A DNA stretch of 27,162 nucleotides, taken from positions 1 to 27,162 of the IMG/VR virus record IMGVR_UViG_3300032011_004328. One strand, written 5' to 3'. A model generated the notes under the pieces. It was not told where the DNA came from, did not search any database, and saw only the letters and a list, made by a program, of their open reading frames with translations. Position numbers and translations under genes: made by a program. Shown here piece by piece: positions 1 through 8,600 of the stretch (its first letter is position 1; every line of letters begins with the position of its first letter). Origin of the DNA: a virus.

Positions 1-605
1 GAGCATATTGTGCTATTTTTTGGAGCCTGGCGCTTGCATTGTCTTTCATTTTTCATTATATATTCGCACCTAACAAACTCAAAGCCAACAACGTCATCAT
101 ACTTTCTCTTTCCAGACTTGTCTTTTTCTGTAGATAAAAGTGCTTTTTCCGCAGAGTCATAGCCATTTTCCTTATCTTTTTTGTAAACAGGCCTCATTAT
201 AACAGGGGTTACAACCTCTCCATGTGGTATTTTGCCAAGCTCTCCATGTTGCGCGGTTGGAACAAAATTACTCGAAACACCGTCATCCTTTTTCATAGTG
301 ACACCCTGACGAATAGTGGCTTCTGCCGTAGAAGGCTCTGCGGTATAGGCCTTATTGCCACTATAGTCATTATCACGAAGCATAATCATGCTATCACCAC
401 ACTCTGCCTCCACCTGCTCATTAGACGGCTTTATGCCGGCTAGGTCATCTTCGTAATCAAAAAATGTATCAAACCCCGCATTTTCAACCTGCGGAGTATC
501 AACAAAATTTCCGTCCCTCCTGTGCCCCATGGCGTCTGACAACCTATCTTTCAGCGGCACACCCTTCACATAAACCTGTCTCTTTCTTACATCATTTGGA
601 TTCAT
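1..605 (-). CDS. Hypothetical protein, 3' end beyond window, ends in a Cys-rich zinc-binding-like motif
   Basis: An open frame of 201 codons runs from ATG at 603-605 to the left edge without a stop, so the C-terminus is missing. GGAGG lies seven bases upstream of the ATG, and a late-promoter-like TATAAATA lies just before that. The protein begins MNPNDVRKRQVYVKG and is polar and charged, with no membrane segment or signal peptide. Its last visible part has three cysteines spaced C-x9-C-x10-C (CEYIMKNERQC, then KRQAPKNSTIC). From memory of the family, small phage and bacterial zinc motifs of the type C-x9-C-K-x9-C-x2-H have the same spacing, and the final histidine would fall just outside this window. 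The gene is separated from the capsid operon by a terminator and so begins a new transcription unit. Its function is unknown. That the frame is a gene is well supported; zinc binding is inference. Confidence 0.8.
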   Translation of the reverse strand, partial: MNPNDVRKRQVYVKGVPLKDRLSDAMGHRRDGNFVDTPQVENAGFDTFFDYEDDLAGIKPSNEQVEAECGDSMIMLRDNDYSGNKAYTAEPSTAEATIRQGVTMKKDDGVSSNFVPTAQHGELGKIPHGEVVTPVIMRPVYKKDKENGYDSAEKALLSTEKDKSGKRKYDDVVGFEFVRCEYIMKNERQCKRQAPKNSTIC

Positions 606-623
606 TAAAACCTCCATTATTAA

Positions 624-631
624 TATTTATA
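624..631 (-). promoter_or_regulatory. Candidate T4-type late promoter (TATAAATA)
   Basis: On the minus strand this reads exactly TATAAATA, the consensus of T4-type late promoters. It lies between the terminator after the capsid gene and the start codon at 605. Initiation some 6 bases downstream would give a very short leader that still includes the GGAGG ribosome binding site. The region is AT-rich, so a chance match is possible. The position, directly after a terminator and before a new gene, is what makes it credible. Confidence 0.45.
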
Positions 632-654
632 ATACCATAATCAAATACAATATA

Positions 655-694
655 ATAAATAAAAAAAGACCCCGGAGAAATCTCCGAGGTCTTT
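655..694 (-). terminator. Rho-independent terminator after the major capsid gene
   Basis: The sequence at 665-694 folds into a GC-rich stem: AAAGACC and CGGAGA pair with TCTCCG and GGTCTTT, with one C/A mismatch and a 2-4 base loop. In the minus direction it is followed by a run of seven T and further T-rich sequence. It begins about 32 bases after the capsid stop codon, which suits the end of the head operon. A shorter T-rich stretch on the other side might give weak activity in the opposite direction. Confidence 0.85.
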
Positions 695-726
695 AATATT
701 TTTAGCCAAATATAGCTATAGCTATA

Positions 727-1800
727 TTATGCAGCAACAGTACCGGAAGCGACACCACGTGGGTTAACGATACCAATACCAATGATTTCGCTAACAACCC
801 AACCAAGCTTAAGCTGCTTGGGCTCATCCGCAGGAAGAACCTCGATGTCCTGTCTTACCGGCATAACACCGACAAACTCAGGATCTGCACACGCAAAGAC
901 TGTACCTGCAGGAACAACCTTGGACACGACAATGTCTGCGCCAAAGATGTGGCCATAAAGACCAGTCTGAAGGATTTCTCTCTGTGTTACAGGATCAATC
1001 TGAGATGCACCAGTACCACCAGCAGACTCCCAGTTCAACATATCAGTGAATTCATTGATATTCATGAAGAACTTAGAGGTTACAAGGTCCCAACGATCAA
1101 CCGTTCTCTTCATTTCAACAAGACCAGCCTTTGAAAGCATGGAGTTGTTAGTCGCCGCTAAGGCGCTCACCGCCGTTCCGGCAGCAAGCTGCGCACCAGG
1201 AGCATTAGCATAGTCAAGGTTGACAGCGCCGTTTTCACCACCAGCAGCAGAGCCAGCAAAAGCAAGAGCGGCAAACACGTTTGCATCTTCCTGAGCTTGA
1301 ATCTCCTGTCTTGCCTTCTGCTGAGCACGATCGATTACATTGAACCGACGACGCTTAACTTCTGCAATACGGACAGTTGGGTTTGAAACAACTTCAAACT
1401 CAGGGACGGTCACGCGATCACCGAAGACACGAGACTCTGGAGCAGAACCGTTGCTAGAAACAACGACAGCTGCAACATCAATATCTCGGTCATACACTGG
1501 AAGCGCGCCCTGTGGGAGAGGATCAACGACGAGAGCCTTGCGACCTACACCTTGATAATCCAAGTTCCTACGAATTGGGTTTGCCATAGCCTGACCAAGA
1601 GCAATCTTGCCCTCTTGTGTCATAAGCGCCTGCTTAATCATATCATCTCTCTGAGAATCGTTGAGAGATGGTGCTGCACCAGCAACATCATTAGCCGACT
1701 GAAGCTCTTCTACGATAGAAGCGTACTTCACAATTTGACTCAATGCATCCTTTACGTTGGAGGCGTTGAGTTCACCATTTGTATTAAATATATTACTCAT
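727..1800 (-). CDS. Major capsid protein (HK97-fold)
   Basis: This 357-aa protein is the likely main shell subunit. Evidence is its size, its place at the end of a portal-protease-capsid series, the strong terminator behind it, and its character: a helical, polar N-terminal part (about residues 1-80), then beta-rich segments around RRNLDYQGVG and YDRDIDVAAVVV, a basic stretch EVKRRRFNVIDRAQQKARQEI like the spine helix region of HK97-type capsids, an Ala/Gly-rich segment, and a C-terminal part (GLYGHIFGADIVVSK, then KLGWVVSEIIGIGIVNPRGV) typical of capsid P and A domains. The ATG overlaps the stop of the upstream gene (ATGA), which implies translational coupling. The N-terminal helical region may be a delta-like domain removed during maturation, and it contains IVKYAS near residue 24, but no cleavage site can be proven. 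The gene looks richer in GC than the 22-26 kb genes. Family assignment rests on recognition, not on a search. Confidence 0.85.
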   Translation of the reverse strand: MSNIFNTNGELNASNVKDALSQIVKYASIVEELQSANDVAGAAPSLNDSQRDDMIKQALMTQEGKIALGQAMANPIRRNLDYQGVGRKALVVDPLPQGALPVYDRDIDVAAVVVSSNGSAPESRVFGDRVTVPEFEVVSNPTVRIAEVKRRRFNVIDRAQQKARQEIQAQEDANVFAALAFAGSAAGGENGAVNLDYANAPGAQLAAGTAVSALAATNNSMLSKAGLVEMKRTVDRWDLVTSKFFMNINEFTDMLNWESAGGTGASQIDPVTQREILQTGLYGHIFGADIVVSKVVPAGTVFACADPEFVGVMPVRQDIEVLPADEPKQLKLGWVVSEIIGIGIVNPRGVASGTVAA

Positions 1801-2507
1801 CTTGCACCTCCGTTACCTAAAAAGTAAATTGCATGTGTTTCAACTGTTGCAGCTCCAGTTCCAGCAAGGGTAGAGGTTGTAGATACAAGAGATGTATCGT
1901 TAACCGTACCAAGGAACAAGCCGATCTGCGATGCAACAAGAGTATCAGTGGTTATCATATCAATAACATGAGTGTTCGTTCCGCCGTCAACGCAAAGCTG
2001 ACCACCGGTGGATCCGGCTGCGATGCACGTAGCTGAAGCTGCAGCAACTCCATAAACAGCGTCATTGAGGCCTGCTGCATCAGCAGCTGCCGATACCCAT
2101 ACAGGCTGGCTGCAGCCATAAAGACCAGGCTTGTCCCAAAGGGTTGCCTTGCCAGAAGCATGTGCTGTGTTTGGACCAACAACAACAACGCCAGTTGTTG
2201 ATAACGTACCAAAGCCAGTTCCCTGACCTGCGGTACCACCAATTACGCTACCAAAAAGAGTTCCGTAACCAGTTGAGCCTTCATCAACGAGTCCATGCAG
2301 CTGAGGCACCGTTCCGGCGCCAGTTGTGGGGGCAGTATCTACTGGTCCGTTAAGTGTTAAGGTTGTAAGGCCAGCCCAGCCATCTGCGGCCGACCGGCCA
2401 GCAGCTGCGCCAAACGTCGCTACCTCTCCACCTACGGGCGTAGCCCCATCAGCCAGGTCAAATTGCCCAAGGGGCTCCATACCTGGTTGTAAAAGTGTTA
2501 ATGCCAT
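1797..2507 (-). CDS. Gly/Thr/Ala-rich virion protein coupled to the capsid gene, possible head decoration protein
   Basis: The 236-aa product is rich in Gly, Ala, Thr and Val with very few lysines, and is predicted to be mostly beta strand. It opens MALTLLQPGMEPLGQFDLADG, followed by a low-complexity region with many G-T-G and T-T-G steps. Three cysteines (YGCSQP, ATCIAAG, GQLCVDGG) lie in the second half. AGGAG seven bases before the ATG is a good ribosome binding site, and the stop codon overlaps the capsid start by four bases. Equimolar, coupled production just before the capsid gene is typical of head decoration or head-stabilising proteins, so that role is inferred from context. A short fibre or other virion surface protein is the main alternative. 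No family is recognised with certainty. Confidence 0.8.
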   Translation of the reverse strand: MALTLLQPGMEPLGQFDLADGATPVGGEVATFGAAAGRSAADGWAGLTTLTLNGPVDTAPTTGAGTVPQLHGLVDEGSTGYGTLFGSVIGGTAGQGTGFGTLSTTGVVVVGPNTAHASGKATLWDKPGLYGCSQPVWVSAAADAAGLNDAVYGVAAASATCIAAGSTGGQLCVDGGTNTHVIDMITTDTLVASQIGLFLGTVNDTSLVSTTSTLAGTGAATVETHAIYFLGNGGAR

Positions 2508-2566
2508 AATAATTTCTCCTAAAACATTAAATTAAATAGAATGTGAATAAAATTAATAATTAAATT

Positions 2567-5500
2567 TTATTCCTTAATAAATTTGCGAATTGCAATATTT
2601 ATTTTTTTCATAGACTGCCGGTCACCACTAAGACTTGCAAATGTTGCCAGCTTATTAAGCCTATCAACAATATTTGCGTGCTTTGATCTATAGTTCCCTG
2701 ATGGCGTATTCCTTGCAATCTCCGCCATTCTATTGCCACTTTCAATCGCATTCTCGACCAACCCGCCATTACCCATAGCATCAGCTACGTTTATTGACTT
2801 TGGATGAGCAGAACCAATTAAATCTGCGCCAGTTTCGTCATGAACATTGTAATAAGAGCTGTAACTATCCTCTTCAGCATTATCGTTAATTTTATGCGCA
2901 CCCTCAAGCCCCGCATAAAAAGAACCAGCATACTCCTTGGACAGATCCTGTAAGGCATCATCCAAGTAAGTATTTAAAAAATCATCTGCGTATTTTTTCA
3001 TAATATCACTATAAAAATTAGTAGATTCTATATCGTCACGTTTTAATTCATTATCATTAGTAGATTTATTAATATTATTTGAAGCAATTTTATTAATCCG
3101 AAACTCCCTTATCGCCCTATCACTATCTATGCCGCTAGAGTTTGTTGCGGCTATTTTATGTGATAAATAATCGGGATCATTCATCATGATTCTATCATAT
3201 ATGGGCGTAGAGCTATTTTTAATAATATATCCTCTTTGTGTTAAAATTTCACCCTCTTTTTTCCATGCGGGGTAACTTTTATTAAGCATCCCCTCCCAAT
3301 CAGATCTGAGCTGCCTTGTAGCTTTTTCTGGGTCCCTATGATACGACTTGCCGCTCGGCCTAGTAATCCTAGTGCTATGATCCGCAGGAGTGTATTTAAA
3401 ATAATTCTTTGCGGAATCCATCGACTGATTCAACAACTCCATCCAAGGAATGGTTGATCTTCCGCACTTATTTATTAATGCCAGAGAGAACTGCATCGGA
3501 CCAACATCTGCTAAATGATGCTTATAATACCACATTACAAACCCAGGAGCAAATGGTCCACCATGTAATTTTCCAGACATATATGCGCCATACCAAATAT
3601 GGAGAAACTCATTATATCTTGATACAGACTTAGTATATGCGCTAGCATATTGATCCACCCCAATATGCCCTTTAGATAAAGTATTGGAACCAATAAGTCC
3701 CCCTACTCCATCGAAGCCATATATATATCTTACGGTCCATTCTCCGCCCGGCTCCTCAGGCGGAACATCAACGGGGTGGCCTGGATCAAACATTGCACTC
3801 ATTATGCACGAAGCTGGAGCGGGCATTCTTAGGATATCCCTAATCTGTTTGTCAAACGCTCTCCCATTTGTCTCAGTCTTCCCTTGTAAAAATGTTCTTA
3901 TTGATATTGGAACGGTTATTGCGCCAGATTCGACAGTTCCAAGCTGAACCTCAACCACATCTTCTCCGAGTAGGTCTGGAAGTGGCACGTCGCCACCCGG
4001 GATCGCGCCCTTTCCTCCGTGCCCCCACCATGCACCATGAAACTCTGGATTTCCAGAATCCTTTTCGTCTTTGGCGGCGGGCCTCTTCTTACTCCCCTTC
4101 TTCGTGTAAACTTCTGGTGGGCCATATTGTGTTGCGCCCGGACGCTGCGCGGCTCCAGAGCCAGAATAGGACCAATCATTATCTATCCTACCTATATAGC
4201 ATCCATAAACAAGACCCTTTCCATAAGCTTCTTTTAATAGCTCCTTTAATTTTGCATATTCCGTGTTTTCGCTTGCAATTTTAAGCTTAGCTTCTTGATC
4301 AGAGCAATCTGCCTGGGAACCCCTGGCCTGGCATATAGATAAAGAGTTTGATGCACTCCTTACCTCATCAGATTTTGAAATAAGAGTTTTATACTCCTCG
4401 GCCCAAGCAGAATACTCTTTATAAAGCTTATCCGCTTCGGGCAAGCTCTTATTTATCCATGCTGAATTTATAGCTATAGTTGGCCATCCAGCAGGGCACT
4501 CATTCAGATCCTCCTCTAGTACATACCATACGTTTGGCGCGATATGCTCTTTGTTAGAATCCAGTTTTAACTTTATATATTCATTATTGTTTGGGTTACT
4601 AGGCTTTACCTCTCCGCCATCAAGGATCGTTAGCCTCTCGTTATTCGGATCTAGATCTGAACTTGGTATCTTAATTTCAGGCTCGGGAGTCGTGGGCTCG
4701 GGAGTCGTGGGCTCGGGAGTCGTGGGCTCGGGAGTCGATGGGCCGGGAGACGTAGGCTCGGGAGTAGGCTCGGCGGGAGCGGCCTGCCTATCGCAACTTA
4801 TAAGTCCAATAACCTGCTTATTGGTTAAGCCGTTAAAAAAATCTCCGTCCCAGCCGACCTTTGAATTCAAAACATATCCGCCATCTGGAGAAATTATGGG
4901 ACCGGATCCAAACCATTGCGAATTTAAAAAAAGATCTGGCCGCGCCGCCTTGAGGGCCTCGATATCGGTGTCAGTCACGTTGCTTATATTATTGCTGCCA
5001 TCGCCAATATAATTCCCGCCGAGAACGAGGTCTAATTCCGCTGCAACATCGCTAATACTAGCCTTATTTATAAAATTTGTATAATATGATCTCGAGATGC
5101 GCTTCAAATCGTCAGGGTCATTAAAAACTTTATTACCAGTTCCATAATCTTCTTCCCCCATAGTAACATAGCTGCCGTCACTGAGCTTCTCAGCCTGAAG
5201 CCACATGGCCGGAACCATCACTTTAACCGCGTTTGGGTGCGGATATTTGATTGCAGATTCCGCATAATGTTTAAACAATATATTTTTTACAAGATCTTTT
5301 ATGTCCTTTGTACCGCCCGAATCCGAACCCATCCCGGGGGTGGGGTTCTTCTTTTTATCTTTGTCCCCAGAATCATCATAGGTTTCGGTAAGCCAATCGT
5401 TTCCATCAGGGTTCAGGTTTGCGGCGCTGACGCACCATGCCTTAATTCCTGAGCCGCCCCATTTTCCACCCGGTGCGGCTGTTTTCTCGATACCGTTACT

Positions 5501-5599
5501 CTCTAAAACGCCCACGGAATCTTTGAGCATAGATTTGTCCAAAAGATATCTCTCTATCTCTAAAGCTATTTCAGTATTTTTATTATGCTTAATTATCAA
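2567..5599 (-). CDS. Large virion-associated protein with Pro-Glu-Thr linker, TTG start
   Basis: This 1010-aa protein has no recognised family. The start is TTG at 5597-5599, chosen because AGGAG lies exactly six bases upstream and no in-frame ATG is near (the first Met after it is residue 24). Residues 1-45 resemble the N-terminal leaders of the giant protein upstream and of the 204-aa protein: a helix EIALEIERYL followed by EKTAAPGG. A first domain (about 46-265) is polar and soluble. Residues about 270-307 form a Pro-Glu-Thr linker with repeated TPEPT units. A second large domain contains several aromatic clusters (FLHIWYGAYMSG, GFVMWYYKHH). The last 40 residues form a two-helix segment (RLNKLATFA ... 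INIAIRKFI) like ones in neighbouring proteins. It follows the giant gene after 58 bases and precedes the decoration-like gene. An internal or minor head protein fits, but this is inference. Confidence 0.85.
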   Translation of the reverse strand: MIIKHNKNTEIALEIERYLLDKSMLKDSVGVLESNGIEKTAAPGGKWGGSGIKAWCVSAANLNPDGNDWLTETYDDSGDKDKKKNPTPGMGSDSGGTKDIKDLVKNILFKHYAESAIKYPHPNAVKVMVPAMWLQAEKLSDGSYVTMGEEDYGTGNKVFNDPDDLKRISRSYYTNFINKASISDVAAELDLVLGGNYIGDGSNNISNVTDTDIEALKAARPDLFLNSQWFGSGPIISPDGGYVLNSKVGWDGDFFNGLTNKQVIGLISCDRQAAPAEPTPEPTSPGPSTPEPTTPEPTTPEPTTPEPEIKIPSSDLDPNNERLTILDGGEVKPSNPNNNEYIKLKLDSNKEHIAPNVWYVLEEDLNECPAGWPTIAINSAWINKSLPEADKLYKEYSAWAEEYKTLISKSDEVRSASNSLSICQARGSQADCSDQEAKLKIASENTEYAKLKELLKEAYGKGLVYGCYIGRIDNDWSYSGSGAAQRPGATQYGPPEVYTKKGSKKRPAAKDEKDSGNPEFHGAWWGHGGKGAIPGGDVPLPDLLGEDVVEVQLGTVESGAITVPISIRTFLQGKTETNGRAFDKQIRDILRMPAPASCIMSAMFDPGHPVDVPPEEPGGEWTVRYIYGFDGVGGLIGSNTLSKGHIGVDQYASAYTKSVSRYNEFLHIWYGAYMSGKLHGGPFAPGFVMWYYKHHLADVGPMQFSLALINKCGRSTIPWMELLNQSMDSAKNYFKYTPADHSTRITRPSGKSYHRDPEKATRQLRSDWEGMLNKSYPAWKKEGEILTQRGYIIKNSSTPIYDRIMMNDPDYLSHKIAATNSSGIDSDRAIREFRINKIASNNINKSTNDNELKRDDIESTNFYSDIMKKYADDFLNTYLDDALQDLSKEYAGSFYAGLEGAHKINDNAEEDSYSSYYNVHDETGADLIGSAHPKSINVADAMGNGGLVENAIESGNRMAEIARNTPSGNYRSKHANIVDRLNKLATFASLSGDRQSMKKINIAIRKFIKE
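4679..4790 (-). repeat. Tandem 15-base repeats encoding TPEPT
   Basis: A 15-base unit (gggctcgggagtcgt on the plus strand) is repeated about four times almost perfectly, with degenerate copies at the side toward 4790. It lies in frame inside the 1010-aa gene and encodes a proline-rich linker of repeated PEPTT. The near identity of the DNA copies suggests slippage or recent expansion. The plus-strand open frame here (Gly-Ser-Gly-Val-Val repeats) is a by-product. Confidence 0.9.
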
Positions 5600-5605
5600 G
5601 ACTAT

Positions 5606-5610
5606 CTCCT
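5606..5610 (-). promoter_or_regulatory. Ribosome binding site that fixes a TTG start
   Basis: AGGAG on the minus strand lies six bases before TTG at 5599. No other start codon in this frame is well placed, so this site decides the N-terminus of the 1010-aa protein. Confidence 0.7.
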
Positions 5611-5657
5611 ACTTTGCTCATAATAAATATTAATTAACAGAACCTGGGCTAACTTGG

Positions 5658-8600
5658 TTACTCATCTTGTTTTTCTGGCGGCACCGGCCTATTGATACCT
5701 TTCTGTATTACAATAGTTTTATTGCCCTCTGGACGGACTGCGGGCGGCCGTTTGGCAGGTGGCGCATCGGAATCACTGCCGTCAACCTCTGTTGTCTGCA
5801 GGGCCTCAAGCGAAGGGTTTCCTAAGAAGCCAGCATCATATCCATCTCCAGGATAGAACCAATCTGAGGTTGATATATCAACACCCGGAATTCCAAGTGG
5901 CCACAACAAGTTTATCTCACCTTCTCCGCTCGTAAAGGCCGGATCTTGGGACCGCTCCTCAAGGCTTATTGCCCCGGGAGAGACCATATCCGTTAGCAGA
6001 TCATAAAGGGCATCATGTCCGTCCGCAAGGCCTTCTAGAAGACTCCGATTATCTCTATAGTGCTTCAACATTCTCTTCATTTGGCCATCTAATTTACCAG
6101 ATAATATTTCAAGTTGGTCATCCATATGGGCTCTCTGATAAGATGTCATGCCAGTAAACTCTCCCTCTGCAGTCTGGTCCCAAAACTTTTCTTCCTTCTC
6201 TTCTTCTGAGCACCCTCGTGCACGTTGGTCATTGTTGGCCGCCTCCGCCTCTATATGATTACACTTGGTGTAATTATAATAAAACCTCTTATCATCGGTT
6301 GGATTATCCGCACGCTCAGCCGGATCTTTCAACTCTTTAATTATGCGCTTAGTATGGCCGTGGAAAATTGAGATGTCCTCGCCATATGGAATTAATGAAT
6401 CATGGCCACCAGCAATCTCAAACCCATCTATACCATATTCTTCTACCGCATCAACATACTGCTGGTATGTTAGGGAGTCATTGGTTGAATACGATGTATT
6501 CTTGGGATCAGAAATACTTATTTCTCCAGCACCGCTCCAAGACAATTCTTCAAGCTTTCCTTGATAAGCCACAATAACCCTATCCGCTATTACGGCATCT
6601 GCCAGCAACCCATTTATCCTCTCTGCGCTCAAATCTTCTTTATCTATAACATCATTCTGCCACCACATAGAATCCTCGGATGCAACAGATGATAGTCCCA
6701 AGTGTATATTGTGCGAGTCACTAAACCCAGTTGATGCAAGACTCATTTCGACAAGGGTATCTATGTAAACGCCATTGGTCGCATCTGCAAATGGAAAATA
6801 ACAACTCTTGTCATCTGTACAGTCCCCGCCCTTAGATTCTGGAACTCCAGCCATAACAAACGCCCTAACATTTTTCCGTAGTTCTTTATCAAAATCACCA
6901 TCAGCTTCCATGTCTGCAGAAATTGCGTCCTTTTGTCTCTGAAGATTTCTTTTTATAACTTCGTCATCTGCCATGACCAAAGCATCTGTCATCGCACACA
7001 TTGGAAGGTTTACCATAAACTTCTTTAGACCCTCAGGAAAATCCTGTCTAGTGATTATACCCTGCGTGCCGGTCTCCCCTTCCAGGAGGTATTCTGCAAA
7101 CTTCTGGCGAAGAGCGGTGCTTCTATGGGTTCTATCACTAGCCACATATCTGAACGCACTATATGCGCAAAATATACCCCAGCCGCCTAGCATCCCGTAG
7201 CCCACCTTCTCTGGTGTAGAAGCGCCACTCATCTTGAAGAACTTAAGGAAAGCAAGCATTGACGTATGCTCCATCCACTTTAGCATAAGCCATGGTGGAA
7301 GAGTTATAATGGCAGCATTTATACTTATAATATGAGAAACTGTATTATGAACACCCATAAAGGCGAGCATGGCCATGCGCTTCCCAAACTCCGCACTCTC
7401 ATAAAGATTGCTCCATCCCTTAAGGCTAAGGGGGCCCTTCTCGAAAGCGCCCAAAACTCTAACATATCTAGGCATTCTGTCACCAGCCCAACTAAAAGGC
7501 TTCGTATCAAGCCAGAAGCCAAATGCAAGCGATCTCGTATGCAGCCATCCATCGACGCCGTTCTCTGCGGCTGCACCTGGAACCTGAAGAAGCCCCTTTG
7601 CGAAATTCCCCCTCGTTCCCATCATGTATTCAAAGCCAATATCCGTTCCCTTGTTTACAAGAAACTGTGTTGCATCCAAAGTTCTATCTGCCCATTTATT
7701 TCCAGTATACCCGCCCTGCCACCTATCGCGGCCACGGCCAAATGGCGCCTCATGGGCTCTTTGATGAGGAATCTGTGCATCCGGATCTGTATGATACTTT
7801 CTGTTTTGTGTCATGATCCTTCTATGATCATTCATAGCTTTTTTTGTAGCTGCTTTATAACTATCTGCAAGCGCTGATCTTACTGGGCTTGGTAAGTGCG
7901 AATTATGCAGCAAAAACTCTTTTGCAGCCCTATCATCCTTTTTAGTAGTTAAGACAACTAATTCAGACAGCGGTTTTGATGCCTTTGCTTTTACTGCAGT
8001 ATAAACATCGGATGACACCTCTCTATCTACCATAAGGGCGAGCTCCTTAAGATTTCTATAGAATTCATCAAACGTTGCATCTCCTACTTTCAATACCCCG
8101 TCAGAATAGGAGACCATGTCTTCATCAGCTACCTTGCCTTGGTCTCCAAACTTCAGTGGGTTGCCGCCTTCTGTTTGCGGCATCAGCGGCCTTTTTCCGA
8201 ACATACCCTCTGCAGAAAACATGCTCCGAACCACTTTCGCATGCTCTGCCGCCTCCGCTCCGGACATGCCGGCTGGTGCGCCATATCTAGTAAGAAGGTT
8301 TTTTCCAAACTTATTAATAAGCTCATACTCATAGGTTTCTAATAGGGCGAATCCATAGTTATTGTCGCGAGGATGATAATTTATCTGCTGAAGTAGCGTT
8401 ATAACCCCAGCGCCGCCGGGATCATCTGGTTGGCCATACAACAACTTCCACAAAGCATGCTCTTGCGATTGATATGGGGCTTCTTCATGAGGTATTCTAT
8501 TTGGATTAAAGCTACCCTTCATAGGCTTGCCATCGGGCCCTGACTTGGCAGGATTCCCCGTAATAGATGGTAGGTCCCTTAGGAGGTTAAAGTCTTGTCG

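Noticed and set aside
4551-5012. Plus-strand open frame with Gly-Ser-Gly-Val-Val repeats
   Set aside because: It is the opposite strand of the TPEPT repeat in the 1010-aa gene. It has no ribosome binding site and would be the only plus-strand gene among tightly packed minus-strand ones.
7332-7877. Plus-strand open frame of 181 codons
   Set aside because: It lies entirely inside the giant gene, has Cys/Arg/Ser-rich shadow composition and no supporting start signals.
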